In this document: in pieces, positions 7,527 through 14,651 of the stretch | How positions within the stretch are numbered: position 1 is the first letter of the stretch | Layout: every line of letters starts with the position of its first letter | From: Pseudooctadecabacter sp. | Lineage (GTDB): Bacteria; Pseudomonadota; Alphaproteobacteria; Rhodobacterales; Rhodobacteraceae | Direction: 5' to 3' | Length of the DNA stretch: 37,851 bases | Assembly (NCBI GenBank): GCA_020628265.1 | Contig: JAHDFG010000001.1 | Location: 1 to 37,851, forward strand | Notes under the pieces: model-generated | The model's input: the letters and a program-made list of their open reading frames with translations, nothing else | What the model was told of the DNA's origin: nothing | Databases searched by the model: none | Position numbers and translations under genes: made by a program

Positions 7527-9013
7527 TCCTCGATCCGAAGACTCCGCCGCAGGGGACTGTGCGGGACTGGCTTGATGCCCGTGCGCGGTCGGATGGGGTC
7601 GCCCTCGTGTTTCCCGAGACAGACGATCAGATCACATGGGCTGAGCTGCGCAATGAGGCGCGGGCCACGGCGGAAGGATTGACCGGGCTGGGTGTGCGCA
7701 CAGGCGAGAGTGTCGCAATCGTCCACCCAAACGGGAAAGCTGGCGTTGTTGCCGTTTATGGCGCTCTTTACGGCGGCTTCCGCGCAACCATGATCAATCT
7801 TGCGGCGGGGTCAGACGCCATCGCCTATGCCTTGGATCACAGTGGCGCGCGATATGCGTTCGTGCATGACACCCAACAGCAGACAATTGCGCGGATCGCA
7901 CCTGACACCTTGTCCGTCCTGTCACCTGCGATGTTGCAATCCAAGTTACCGGTCGCGCCATTGGCCGCTGATATGGATGCGCTTTTGATGTACACCTCAG
8001 GGACAACAGGCCGCCCCAAAGGCGTCGTCCATACGCATGCAAGCCTGCTCGCGGGAGGCTGGACCACGGCTGTTGCCCATGACCTCGGCAGCGCGGATCG
8101 AGGGTTCTGCGTGCTCCCGATTTACCACATAAACGGGCTGTGCGTCACGTTGATGGCGTCTTTGGTGTCGGGCGGCTCCCTTGCAATGACATCGAGATTT
8201 TCTGCAAGCAGGTTCTGGGAGCAGGCGGATCGTGGCAAGGTCACGTGGTTTTCCGCGGTTCCGACTATCATCAGCCATCTGCTTCACAACGCTGTTGATC
8301 CGTCCATTGAGGTCAAGAAACGCCTTCGGTTCGGGCGGTCTGCATCTTCTGCATTGGCGATCGAAACACAATCTGCCTTTGAAGAGCGTTTTGGTGTTCC
8401 CATCATAGAGACCATGGGTTTGACGGAGACCGCAGCCCAGATCCTTTCAAACCCGCTGCCACCAGGAGTGCGCAAGATTGGATCACCCGGCATTGCCTAT
8501 GGGAATGAGGTTCGAATTCTCAAGGCTGATTTGGCGGATGCCGCGCCCTTTGAGGAAGGCGAAATCGCAATTCGCGGGCCAAACGTCATGAAGGAATACC
8601 TGCGCAATCCTGAAGCCACGGCCAAGACGTTGGTCGGGGGCTGGTTGCGGACAGGTGACTTGGGTCACATTGATGAAGACGGCTATGTGTTTGTGACCGG
8701 TCGTCTCAAGGAGCTGATTATCAAGGGCGGCGAGAACATCGCCCCGCGCGAAATAGACGAGGTTCTTTATTCCGAGCCGGACATCGTCGAAGCCGCTGCA
8801 TTCGCTCGGCCGTGCAAAAGCTACGGCGAAACCGTCGAGGCCGCCGTCGCCGTCAAAGCGGGGTCGGATCTATCGGAGGATGCCTTGGTCGCGCTTTGTC
8901 AGGAGCGATTGGGAAAGTTCAAGGCGCCGGACCGCATTCATTTTCTGACGGAGCTTCCCAAAGGCCCGTCTGGCAAGATCCAGCGGCTGAAGCTGGCCAC
9001 ACTCATCCAATAG
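7523..9013 (+). CDS. sauT: AMP-forming acyl-CoA ligase, sulfoacetate-CoA ligase (SauT)-like
   Basis: A 496-residue member of the ANL adenylate-forming superfamily. It activates a carboxylate with ATP to an acyl-adenylate and then to the CoA thioester. Motifs seen are the P-loop YTSGTTGRPKG (157-167), the A5-type segment ETMGLTETA, the hinge-region WLRTGDLGHIDEDGY and GRLKELIIKGGENI, and the C-terminal catalytic Lys485 in GPSGKIQR. Translational coupling to the SauS-like dehydrogenase (ATGA) supports a two-step route from a carboxylate via its CoA ester to an aldehyde. In the known pathway sulfoacetaldehyde is then cleaved by Xsc; xsc and pta are not in this window. Substrate assignment rests on neighbours, since ligases of this family look much alike. 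Confidence 0.75.
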   Translation: MILDPKTPPQGTVRDWLDARARSDGVALVFPETDDQITWAELRNEARATAEGLTGLGVRTGESVAIVHPNGKAGVVAVYGALYGGFRATMINLAAGSDAIAYALDHSGARYAFVHDTQQQTIARIAPDTLSVLSPAMLQSKLPVAPLAADMDALLMYTSGTTGRPKGVVHTHASLLAGGWTTAVAHDLGSADRGFCVLPIYHINGLCVTLMASLVSGGSLAMTSRFSASRFWEQADRGKVTWFSAVPTIISHLLHNAVDPSIEVKKRLRFGRSASSALAIETQSAFEERFGVPIIETMGLTETAAQILSNPLPPGVRKIGSPGIAYGNEVRILKADLADAAPFEEGEIAIRGPNVMKEYLRNPEATAKTLVGGWLRTGDLGHIDEDGYVFVTGRLKELIIKGGENIAPREIDEVLYSEPDIVEAAAFARPCKSYGETVEAAVAVKAGSDLSEDALVALCQERLGKFKAPDRIHFLTELPKGPSGKIQRLKLATLIQ

Positions 9014-9032
9014 CATGGGGCCCTTTGTCAGT

Positions 9033-10073
9033 TCAGGCTGCGGTTTGGCCGCCTGTGATGATGTCAGAGTTCTTGTTTGCCGGGTGCGGATTGAGGCAGT
9101 CGTCGATCAGGTTCGCCCACAGCTGGGCCGGATCGGTTTGCGGGTCCTCAACTGACGTTTGCTGCGCCTTTGGGTCGTTCTGGTTACGGATGAACTGCTG
9201 CAGCGATGCTGCAAAATCGTCGGGTGTGAGGCGCGCAAGGTATTGTGCACCTAGCGCTGCATGGTCCTGAAGACCGTCGATGGGTGTGCATAGAAGGGGG
9301 CGGCGCGCCGCGGCTGCCTCAATGGCGACCAGACCGTATGCTTCCCAGCGGGACGGCATGATGACGGCATCCACACTGCTGTAAGTGCCGGTGGGGTCCG
9401 CCGAATGGCCCTTGAACACGATCCGGTCGTCCGCGCCCGCGAGCGACTTGAGCGCCTGTTCCTCAGCACCTGTACCGATGATATGCAGTCGCAGGTCCGG
9501 ATCGGGCAGCCGTCTGAACGCTTCGATCAGCATGTCGAAGCCCTTTTGCCGGTCCAGCCGACCGATTGCGCCCAAAACCTTGATGGGGCCTTTGGGGGGC
9601 TCGATTGCTTTGAACGGTGTCAGGTCGACGGCAGACTGGATCGCAACCAGCTGCCGTTCGGGGCAAAGCTGGTGTTTTTTGATCCAAGCAGCCTGCGCAT
9701 GGCTGACGGCCACAACCCGATCAAACAAGGCAAACGCGATCCGCAGCAGGCTTTTGAAACGCCGTTGGCGGGTGACGTTATGCGTCACGAAACCCTCGGT
9801 ATAGCTGTGTTCGACATGAATCAGCGGGGTGCCGGGACGGGCCGCACGCAGAGCGATCAGGGCAGGAAGGGTCCGCCAGCTGACGACGGTGTGGGACACG
9901 ATGACGTCATAGTTTCGGGGCAGCTGTCCGAAACGTCCCCGACGGACAGACAGGACCTCATGGTCAGACCCTCGGGCAAGCACGTCTGAGGTTGTCAGGT
10001 AGTCAATGACACGCATGACACCGCCAGCGGTCGTGTCGTCGACAAGATGGAGGACGCGGGGTTTGTGTGTCAT
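9033..10073 (-). CDS. Glycosyltransferase family 4 (GT-B) of the polysaccharide locus
   Basis: A 346-residue retaining glycosyltransferase of the GT4 type, acting on a lipid-linked repeat unit at the cytoplasmic face of the membrane. The acceptor-side Rossmann domain includes HVEHSYTEGF. The donor domain begins near IKVLGAIGRLDRQKGFDML (164-182) and carries the conserved E-x7-E pair as Glu244 and Glu252 in SRWEAYGLVAIEAAAA. No signal peptide is seen. It is the last gene of a four-gene minus-strand operon (flippase, GT2, GT2, GT4) and overlaps the preceding GT2 by 4 nt. It converges on the sauT-like gene with only 19 nt between them. Sugar specificity is unknown. Confidence 0.88.
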   Translation of the reverse strand: MTHKPRVLHLVDDTTAGGVMRVIDYLTTSDVLARGSDHEVLSVRRGRFGQLPRNYDVIVSHTVVSWRTLPALIALRAARPGTPLIHVEHSYTEGFVTHNVTRQRRFKSLLRIAFALFDRVVAVSHAQAAWIKKHQLCPERQLVAIQSAVDLTPFKAIEPPKGPIKVLGAIGRLDRQKGFDMLIEAFRRLPDPDLRLHIIGTGAEEQALKSLAGADDRIVFKGHSADPTGTYSSVDAVIMPSRWEAYGLVAIEAAAARRPLLCTPIDGLQDHAALGAQYLARLTPDDFAASLQQFIRNQNDPKAQQTSVEDPQTDPAQLWANLIDDCLNPHPANKNSDIITGGQTAA

Positions 10074-11050
10074 TGCTTCTGTTCCTTGGGCTGCATCAGT
10101 ACATTGAGGGCTGCGGCGCCGCCGTAGCGCAGCACCAGTGTTGCGCCGATCGTCGTGAGGGTTTTGATCGGCTCTTCGAACAAGGGCCGGAGCGAAATGC
10201 CGAGGGCCTCGCGTGTCATTTTTGCAGCGCGGCCTGCGTCGCGGTCACTGATGGCGCGACGGGCCAGATACCGCATCTGGTAGGCCCGTGCGGCATCCGT
10301 ATGGCGGGCGAAGAAATCAGGGTGCAGCGGGGCGAGTTTGGCGATCATGCGCTCCCACGCGGCCAGCTGTCGGTCGGTCGCGGCGGACAAGCCACCTGCG
10401 TTGATCCGGTAGCGGGTCAGAAGGCCTTGCACACCTTCGAAGATCCAGTCGGTGGTCAAGGCGATGCGCAGCCAGCATTCGATGTCTTCGGACTGACGGA
10501 AGGTTTCGTCGAAGTACCAGTCGCGGACCTTTTCGCTGCGCGGACGGTAGGCGATCTGATCAAAGACCTCGCGGCGGATGACCACGGCGGACCCGTTACC
10601 AATCGGGTTGCGTTTCAGGATATGTGCAGCCGTGATGTTATAAAGACGCGGACGTTGCGCAAGGCCGAGTGCGTTACCATCGTCATCCATCAGGGACGAA
10701 CCCGCGTAGCTGATGCCGACGTCGGGGTTGTCCAGCAGATGGTCAACGTGGACCGCCAGCTTGTTTGGCTCCCAGATGTCGTCGGCGTCGCAAAATCCGA
10801 TCGCGAGGCCACGGGCGGCAGCGATGCCAGTGTTGCGGGCGCCCGCAAGACCGCGGTTGCGTTGACGGATGATGGTGAGCCGCCGGTCGTCGGCATAGTC
10901 GGACAAAATGTCCTGCGTGCCGTCGGTAGAACCGTCGTCCACGACGATAATTTCAAAGTCCTTGAACGTTTGCGCCAGCAAGGCGTCGAGCGTTTCACCC
11001 AGGGTCGCTGCGACGTTGTAGGCAGGGACGATGATGGAAGCGGTAGGCAT
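10070..11050 (-). CDS. Glycosyltransferase family 2
   Basis: A 326-residue inverting GT-A enzyme. The N-terminus ASIIVPAYNVAATLGETLDALLAQ, VVDDGSTDGT and the metal-binding FCDADDIW are the standard GT2 elements, with the acid-rich QSEDIECWLR later serving as the catalytic region. The ATG at 11050 is chosen because GGAGAG lies just upstream and the family N-terminus begins immediately; the 26 codons of open frame before it have no GT2 character. It is a paralogue of the neighbouring GT2 (11073-11993): both share the FCDADDIW motif and a C-terminal RYLARRA segment, suggesting tandem duplication. It should add one sugar to the undecaprenyl-linked repeat unit; donor and linkage are unknown. Confidence 0.88.
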   Translation of the reverse strand: MPTASIIVPAYNVAATLGETLDALLAQTFKDFEIIVVDDGSTDGTQDILSDYADDRRLTIIRQRNRGLAGARNTGIAAARGLAIGFCDADDIWEPNKLAVHVDHLLDNPDVGISYAGSSLMDDDGNALGLAQRPRLYNITAAHILKRNPIGNGSAVVIRREVFDQIAYRPRSEKVRDWYFDETFRQSEDIECWLRIALTTDWIFEGVQGLLTRYRINAGGLSAATDRQLAAWERMIAKLAPLHPDFFARHTDAARAYQMRYLARRAISDRDAGRAAKMTREALGISLRPLFEEPIKTLTTIGATLVLRYGGAAALNVLMQPKEQKQ

Positions 11051-11072
11051 AGGTCTCTCCAGAAAATGGGGG

Positions 11073-11993
11073 TCAGGCGAAGATCGCGCGTGTGAGTGCA
11101 GACGGCAGAAGCGGGGCCGCGAGAGCACCCAAAAGCGTCAGTGCCCCGCGTGAGGGCGAGTTGAAGAAGCCTTGCGGGCTGGCGCGAAGGCCTTGGGCGG
11201 CGAAACCCAATGCCGAAAGGCGGCCCTGACCCAGACGCAGGGCGCGGCGGGCAAGGTAGCGGAAGTAGACCGCGTCGGCGCTGGCTGTGACCTGCACCCC
11301 GAAGGACTTGGCGGTCTCGATGGCAGCGGTGCGTCCGGCCAGCATGGCGGGCAAATCGCTGGACAGGCCACCGGTGCTTGCGCGGTAGTAGGTCTGAAGG
11401 CTGTTCAATCCGACGACACGGGCACCGCCACCAACAAGCCGGATCAACCAGTCCAGATCTTCGTTGTAGACCATGGTTTCGTCAAAACCGCCGGTCGTGC
11501 GGAACTGGTTCGTGCGGACCGCGACATTCGACATCGTGCAGACGGGGTTTTCGGCCAGCAGCATCTCGATGGTCAGATCGCCGCTTGGCACCGTCGAGAC
11601 GGTCGAGATTTCGGCAGGATTTGTCTTGAAGAACGCGATCTGGCCGTAGACAGCATCAACCGTTTTGTCGGCAAAAGACGTGGCCAGTTCGGCCAGCTTC
11701 GTCGGGCTCCAGATGTCGTCGGCGTCGCAAAAGGCGATCACTTGGCCCATCGCCCAGTCGCGCGCGCCGAGGTTGCGGGCGGCGCTGGGGCCCTGACGTT
11801 CGCTGACACCCAGTTGGATGCGGCTGTCGGCGGCGGCATAGGTTTCGATGACGGCGCGGGTGTTATCGGTGGAGCCGTCGTCGATGCACAGGACCTCCCA
11901 GTTGCCGTGTGTTTGGGCCAGAATGGCGTCCAGAGTTTCGGGCAGGGTGGCAACCGCGTTGAAACAGGGAATGATGATGGAGAACTGTGTCAT
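11073..11993 (-). CDS. Glycosyltransferase family 2
   Basis: A 306-residue GT2 with FSIIIPCFNAVATLPETLDAI at the N-terminus, CIDDGSTDNT, the FCDADDIW metal site and YNEDLDWLIRL near the catalytic base. The start at 11993 lies in an ATGA overlap with the flippase stop, giving translational coupling. The open frame extends further upstream into flippase sequence but has no GT2 features there. The RYLARRALRLGQGR tail parallels the neighbouring GT2, so the pair probably arose by duplication and diverged to add different residues. The specific sugar is not inferable. Confidence 0.88.
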   Translation of the reverse strand: MTQFSIIIPCFNAVATLPETLDAILAQTHGNWEVLCIDDGSTDNTRAVIETYAAADSRIQLGVSERQGPSAARNLGARDWAMGQVIAFCDADDIWSPTKLAELATSFADKTVDAVYGQIAFFKTNPAEISTVSTVPSGDLTIEMLLAENPVCTMSNVAVRTNQFRTTGGFDETMVYNEDLDWLIRLVGGGARVVGLNSLQTYYRASTGGLSSDLPAMLAGRTAAIETAKSFGVQVTASADAVYFRYLARRALRLGQGRLSALGFAAQGLRASPQGFFNSPSRGALTLLGALAAPLLPSALTRAIFA

Positions 11994-13228
11994 GAGGTCA
12001 CCTTTTGGGAAGAAGTGGCAAGGACAGGGCCCAGAGCCAGCGCTGTCGCGGCAAGCATCAGGCCGGTCATGACGGCGGCATAGCCGGTCACGATGGCGGT
12101 CAGACCCATGGAGCCGAACCAGATGGCGTTGGCCACGGCCGAGACAGCCAGAACGGTGGTTGCGAAAAGCTCCAGATCGGGGCGGCCTTGGGACCGCAGC
12201 CAGCCAGCTGCCGTGGCCCACAGTGTCGTGGGGATCGCCAGCAGGCAGAGGATCTGCACCATGGGTGCGATACCGGCCCATCCGTCACCCAGCAGCAGCG
12301 GGACATAAACAGGGGCCAGCAAGGCTTGCAGTACAACAACGGGGCCAATGATGCCGACACCGACGGACAGGGACTGGCGCATTGATGCGACACGGTCCTT
12401 GGACTGCACCAACATCGGGAAAAGGACCTTGGAGAAGGCTGTGGTAAAGGCGTTGGACAGGCTCAGACCTGCGTTGAAGGCCATGAAGTAAAGGCCAAGC
12501 GTTTCCGCACCCAAGGTGGCGCCGACGACAAGCTTGTCGGCCTGCAGCCGTGCAACTTTGACCACTTCTATACCCACAACGGCCCAACCATACTGAACAA
12601 ACGGGGCAAGCGGTGCGAAGCTGTCGCCTTTGGGCGTCCACGGGTGCAGACGGCGGACCGCGATCAGCCAGATCGGCGCAGACAGGACGCGGGGCAGGAC
12701 CAGTGCAATTGCGGAAGGCCAGATCAGGACCAGCAAGATGGACATGACATTGGCACCGACCACTTGCGCACCGGAAATGGCTGCCGTTTGCTTCAGTTTG
12801 CCCGCCCGCATCGCAAGCGCGACCTGGACCAGTCCGGCTGGCATAAAGAGATATTCAAGACCCATCAGCAGGATCAGGCCTACCAGCAAGGGATCGGCTC
12901 CAGCAAAATACATCACACCTGCGATGGCGGCTTGAAGGCCGAACAGGCCAACACACCAGACCCAGAAAATGCGGTGTGCTGTCTTGCAGGCGGCGTCCAG
13001 CATATCGTCGCGTGCGGCGATGATGCGTTGTCCGACACCGTTTTCTGTCAGCGCTTTCAGAATGTCGCCTGCCGCAATCGCCGCAGCGGCGATACCGACA
13101 GCTTGCAGATCAAGCATGCGTGCGACGGCGACCACCACCAGCAGTCGGGAGGCTTTGGCCGCAACTTCGGAGGCGCCATATGCGGCGAGGTTGGCGGCGA
13201 ATGTCTTGGTGTTTGCAATATGCGTCAT
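11990..13228 (-). CDS. Polysaccharide repeat-unit flippase, MOP superfamily (Wzx-like)
   Basis: A 412-residue integral membrane protein with about a dozen hydrophobic helices and the N-terminal pattern NLAAYGASEVAAKASRLLVVVAVARML, typical of oligosaccharide flippases of the PST/Wzx type. It would move the undecaprenyl-pyrophosphate-linked repeat unit to the periplasmic face. The start is set at 13228, where MTHIANTKTF begins, since the upstream in-frame codons are polar and proline-rich. It is the first gene of the minus-strand operon and is divergent from the Wza-like gene; the 199-bp spacer carries a perfect CCTATCC-N4-GGATAGG inverted repeat about 95 nt upstream of its ATG. Confidence 0.88.
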   Translation of the reverse strand: MTHIANTKTFAANLAAYGASEVAAKASRLLVVVAVARMLDLQAVGIAAAAIAAGDILKALTENGVGQRIIAARDDMLDAACKTAHRIFWVWCVGLFGLQAAIAGVMYFAGADPLLVGLILLMGLEYLFMPAGLVQVALAMRAGKLKQTAAISGAQVVGANVMSILLVLIWPSAIALVLPRVLSAPIWLIAVRRLHPWTPKGDSFAPLAPFVQYGWAVVGIEVVKVARLQADKLVVGATLGAETLGLYFMAFNAGLSLSNAFTTAFSKVLFPMLVQSKDRVASMRQSLSVGVGIIGPVVVLQALLAPVYVPLLLGDGWAGIAPMVQILCLLAIPTTLWATAAGWLRSQGRPDLELFATTVLAVSAVANAIWFGSMGLTAIVTGYAAVMTGLMLAATALALGPVLATSSQKVTS

Positions 13229-13323
13229 GGGATAACTCTCGTTTGGTCGCCCCTGTTGTGACGTCTTGTGCGGTAAAAGTCGCGGACGCGGATGGGGAGG
13301 CCCTGTTCGCAATGGCGCGGAAG

Positions 13324-13341
13324 CCTATCCATCAGGATAGG
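13324..13341. promoter_or_regulatory. Site A: perfect inverted heptamer repeat, candidate response-regulator operator
   Basis: CCTATCC-ATCA-GGATAGG is a perfect 7-4-7 inverted repeat midway between the divergent flippase gene (95 nt to its ATG) and the wza-like gene (86 nt to its ATG). The same element recurs at 20984-21001 (perfect) and, with changes, at 17771-17788 and 20260-20278. The shape fits a dimer of a NarL/FixJ/LuxR-type regulator such as the one encoded at 20369-20983. The repeat is seen; the binding partner is inferred. Confidence 0.65.
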
Positions 13342-13427
13342 TTAACTCGCCTGCTGCACTGTCGTTGCCACGACGCTGTTTCGAATAGTAAGACTGTAGA
13401 AACCGATTTGGCGTTGAAAGGCCTTCC

Positions 13428-14651
13428 ATGTTCAGAACCATCACGAACACCGGACTTATTGGCGCTTTTGTGGTGTCTTCGGCCTGTGCCAGCTACGACC
13501 CGCCCGACAATATCGAACCGATTGCCCAAGGAGACGGGTATCAGGCGCAATACCGCGAACCGCACGTCACGCGAGAGAACGCGGACTTTCTTCGATCCGC
13601 CGAAATGAACGCCGCTAAATGTCTTCCCTACGGGGCAGGCGAGGGCGGTGAAGGATCGGGCAAGGGATCGACTGTGGCCGCGGTCTCCCTGCGCGGCGAA
13701 CTGCTGTCCCGCAACGACCTTTTGAACGTTCGCATTGCAGAGGACGAAACATTCAATGGCGATTACGTCGTTTCGCGTGATGGCACCCTGAAGCTGCCCT
13801 TCCTTGATCCGATCCGGGCTGAGGGCCGTTCCACCGATCAGGTTGAGGCGGATATTGCTGCAGCGCTGTTGCGAGAGGAGTTCTATTCCAGTCGGCCGCG
13901 TATTTCTGTGCGCGTGGCTGATTTTGCCTCTGTCAACGTCGCGGTTTCAGGAGCGGTCTTTGAAGCGCATTCGGTGCAAATTGGCGGCGTGCGAGGGGAC
14001 ACAATTGACGACCGGCGACAGGGTGCGATGGGGGCATCCAACGAAGGCCGGAACCTGTCAGCGGCCCTGCGCGCTGCTGGCGGTGTGCGGCCGGATGCCG
14101 ATATCTCGTCGGTTGAGGTCCGGCGTGGATCCGATGTCTACAGGTTGGACATGCGCGGTGTGTTCGAAGGCCAGAACGCGGTCGATATCATGCTGATTAC
14201 CGGGGATGAGGTCTTTGTGCCGTCCCGCCAGTGTTTTCAGGATGATCTGATGCGGCCCAGCCCTATCAGCCCGCCTGGTGTCAGCCTGTTTTTGTCCAAC
14301 CTCACACAGCCTGCAACGGATAACGCAAGTTCTGCCATCGGTCAGACCGTGCGCGAGGTGCCATATGGGACGCGCTATATGCAGGCTGTGATTGATTCAA
14401 ACTGCGTCGGTGGTCCGCGCAGCACAAGTGCTGACCGGTCTGCGGTGCTCTTCTCGCGCAATCCGGTGACCGGCGTGTCCGTGGTGATCGAGCGTGACAT
14501 CGAGGATCTGCTACGCCGCGCGGACCGCGATGACTATGACCCGTATCTGCTGCCGAACGATTCAATCGCCTGTTACGACAGCACGATCACCAACATCGCG
14601 GAGATCGGCCGCGTGATTGGCATTGTGGGCGCGGTTACTCTTGGTCGCTAG
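13428..14651 (+). CDS. Outer-membrane polysaccharide export protein (Wza-like)
   Basis: A 407-residue exporter subunit forming the outer-membrane channel for polysaccharide. The N-terminus is hydrophobic and ends at Cys20 (VVSSAC), a possible but imperfect lipobox, so it may be a lipoprotein or a plain exported protein. A Poly_export (PES) domain spans about 88-165, with NDLLNVRIAEDETFNGDYVVSRDGTL recast from the usual GD-x-L pattern. It is followed by SLBB-type segments (NVAVSGAV; AALRAAGGVRPDADI). The family's usual partner is a Wzc/Wzz co-polymerase; here that is the Wzz-like gene at 21090. The promoter region holds site A. Its 3' end overlaps the convergent kinase gene by 17 nt. Confidence 0.88.
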   Translation: MFRTITNTGLIGAFVVSSACASYDPPDNIEPIAQGDGYQAQYREPHVTRENADFLRSAEMNAAKCLPYGAGEGGEGSGKGSTVAAVSLRGELLSRNDLLNVRIAEDETFNGDYVVSRDGTLKLPFLDPIRAEGRSTDQVEADIAAALLREEFYSSRPRISVRVADFASVNVAVSGAVFEAHSVQIGGVRGDTIDDRRQGAMGASNEGRNLSAALRAAGGVRPDADISSVEVRRGSDVYRLDMRGVFEGQNAVDIMLITGDEVFVPSRQCFQDDLMRPSPISPPGVSLFLSNLTQPATDNASSAIGQTVREVPYGTRYMQAVIDSNCVGGPRSTSADRSAVLFSRNPVTGVSVVIERDIEDLLRRADRDDYDPYLLPNDSIACYDSTITNIAEIGRVIGIVGAVTLGR

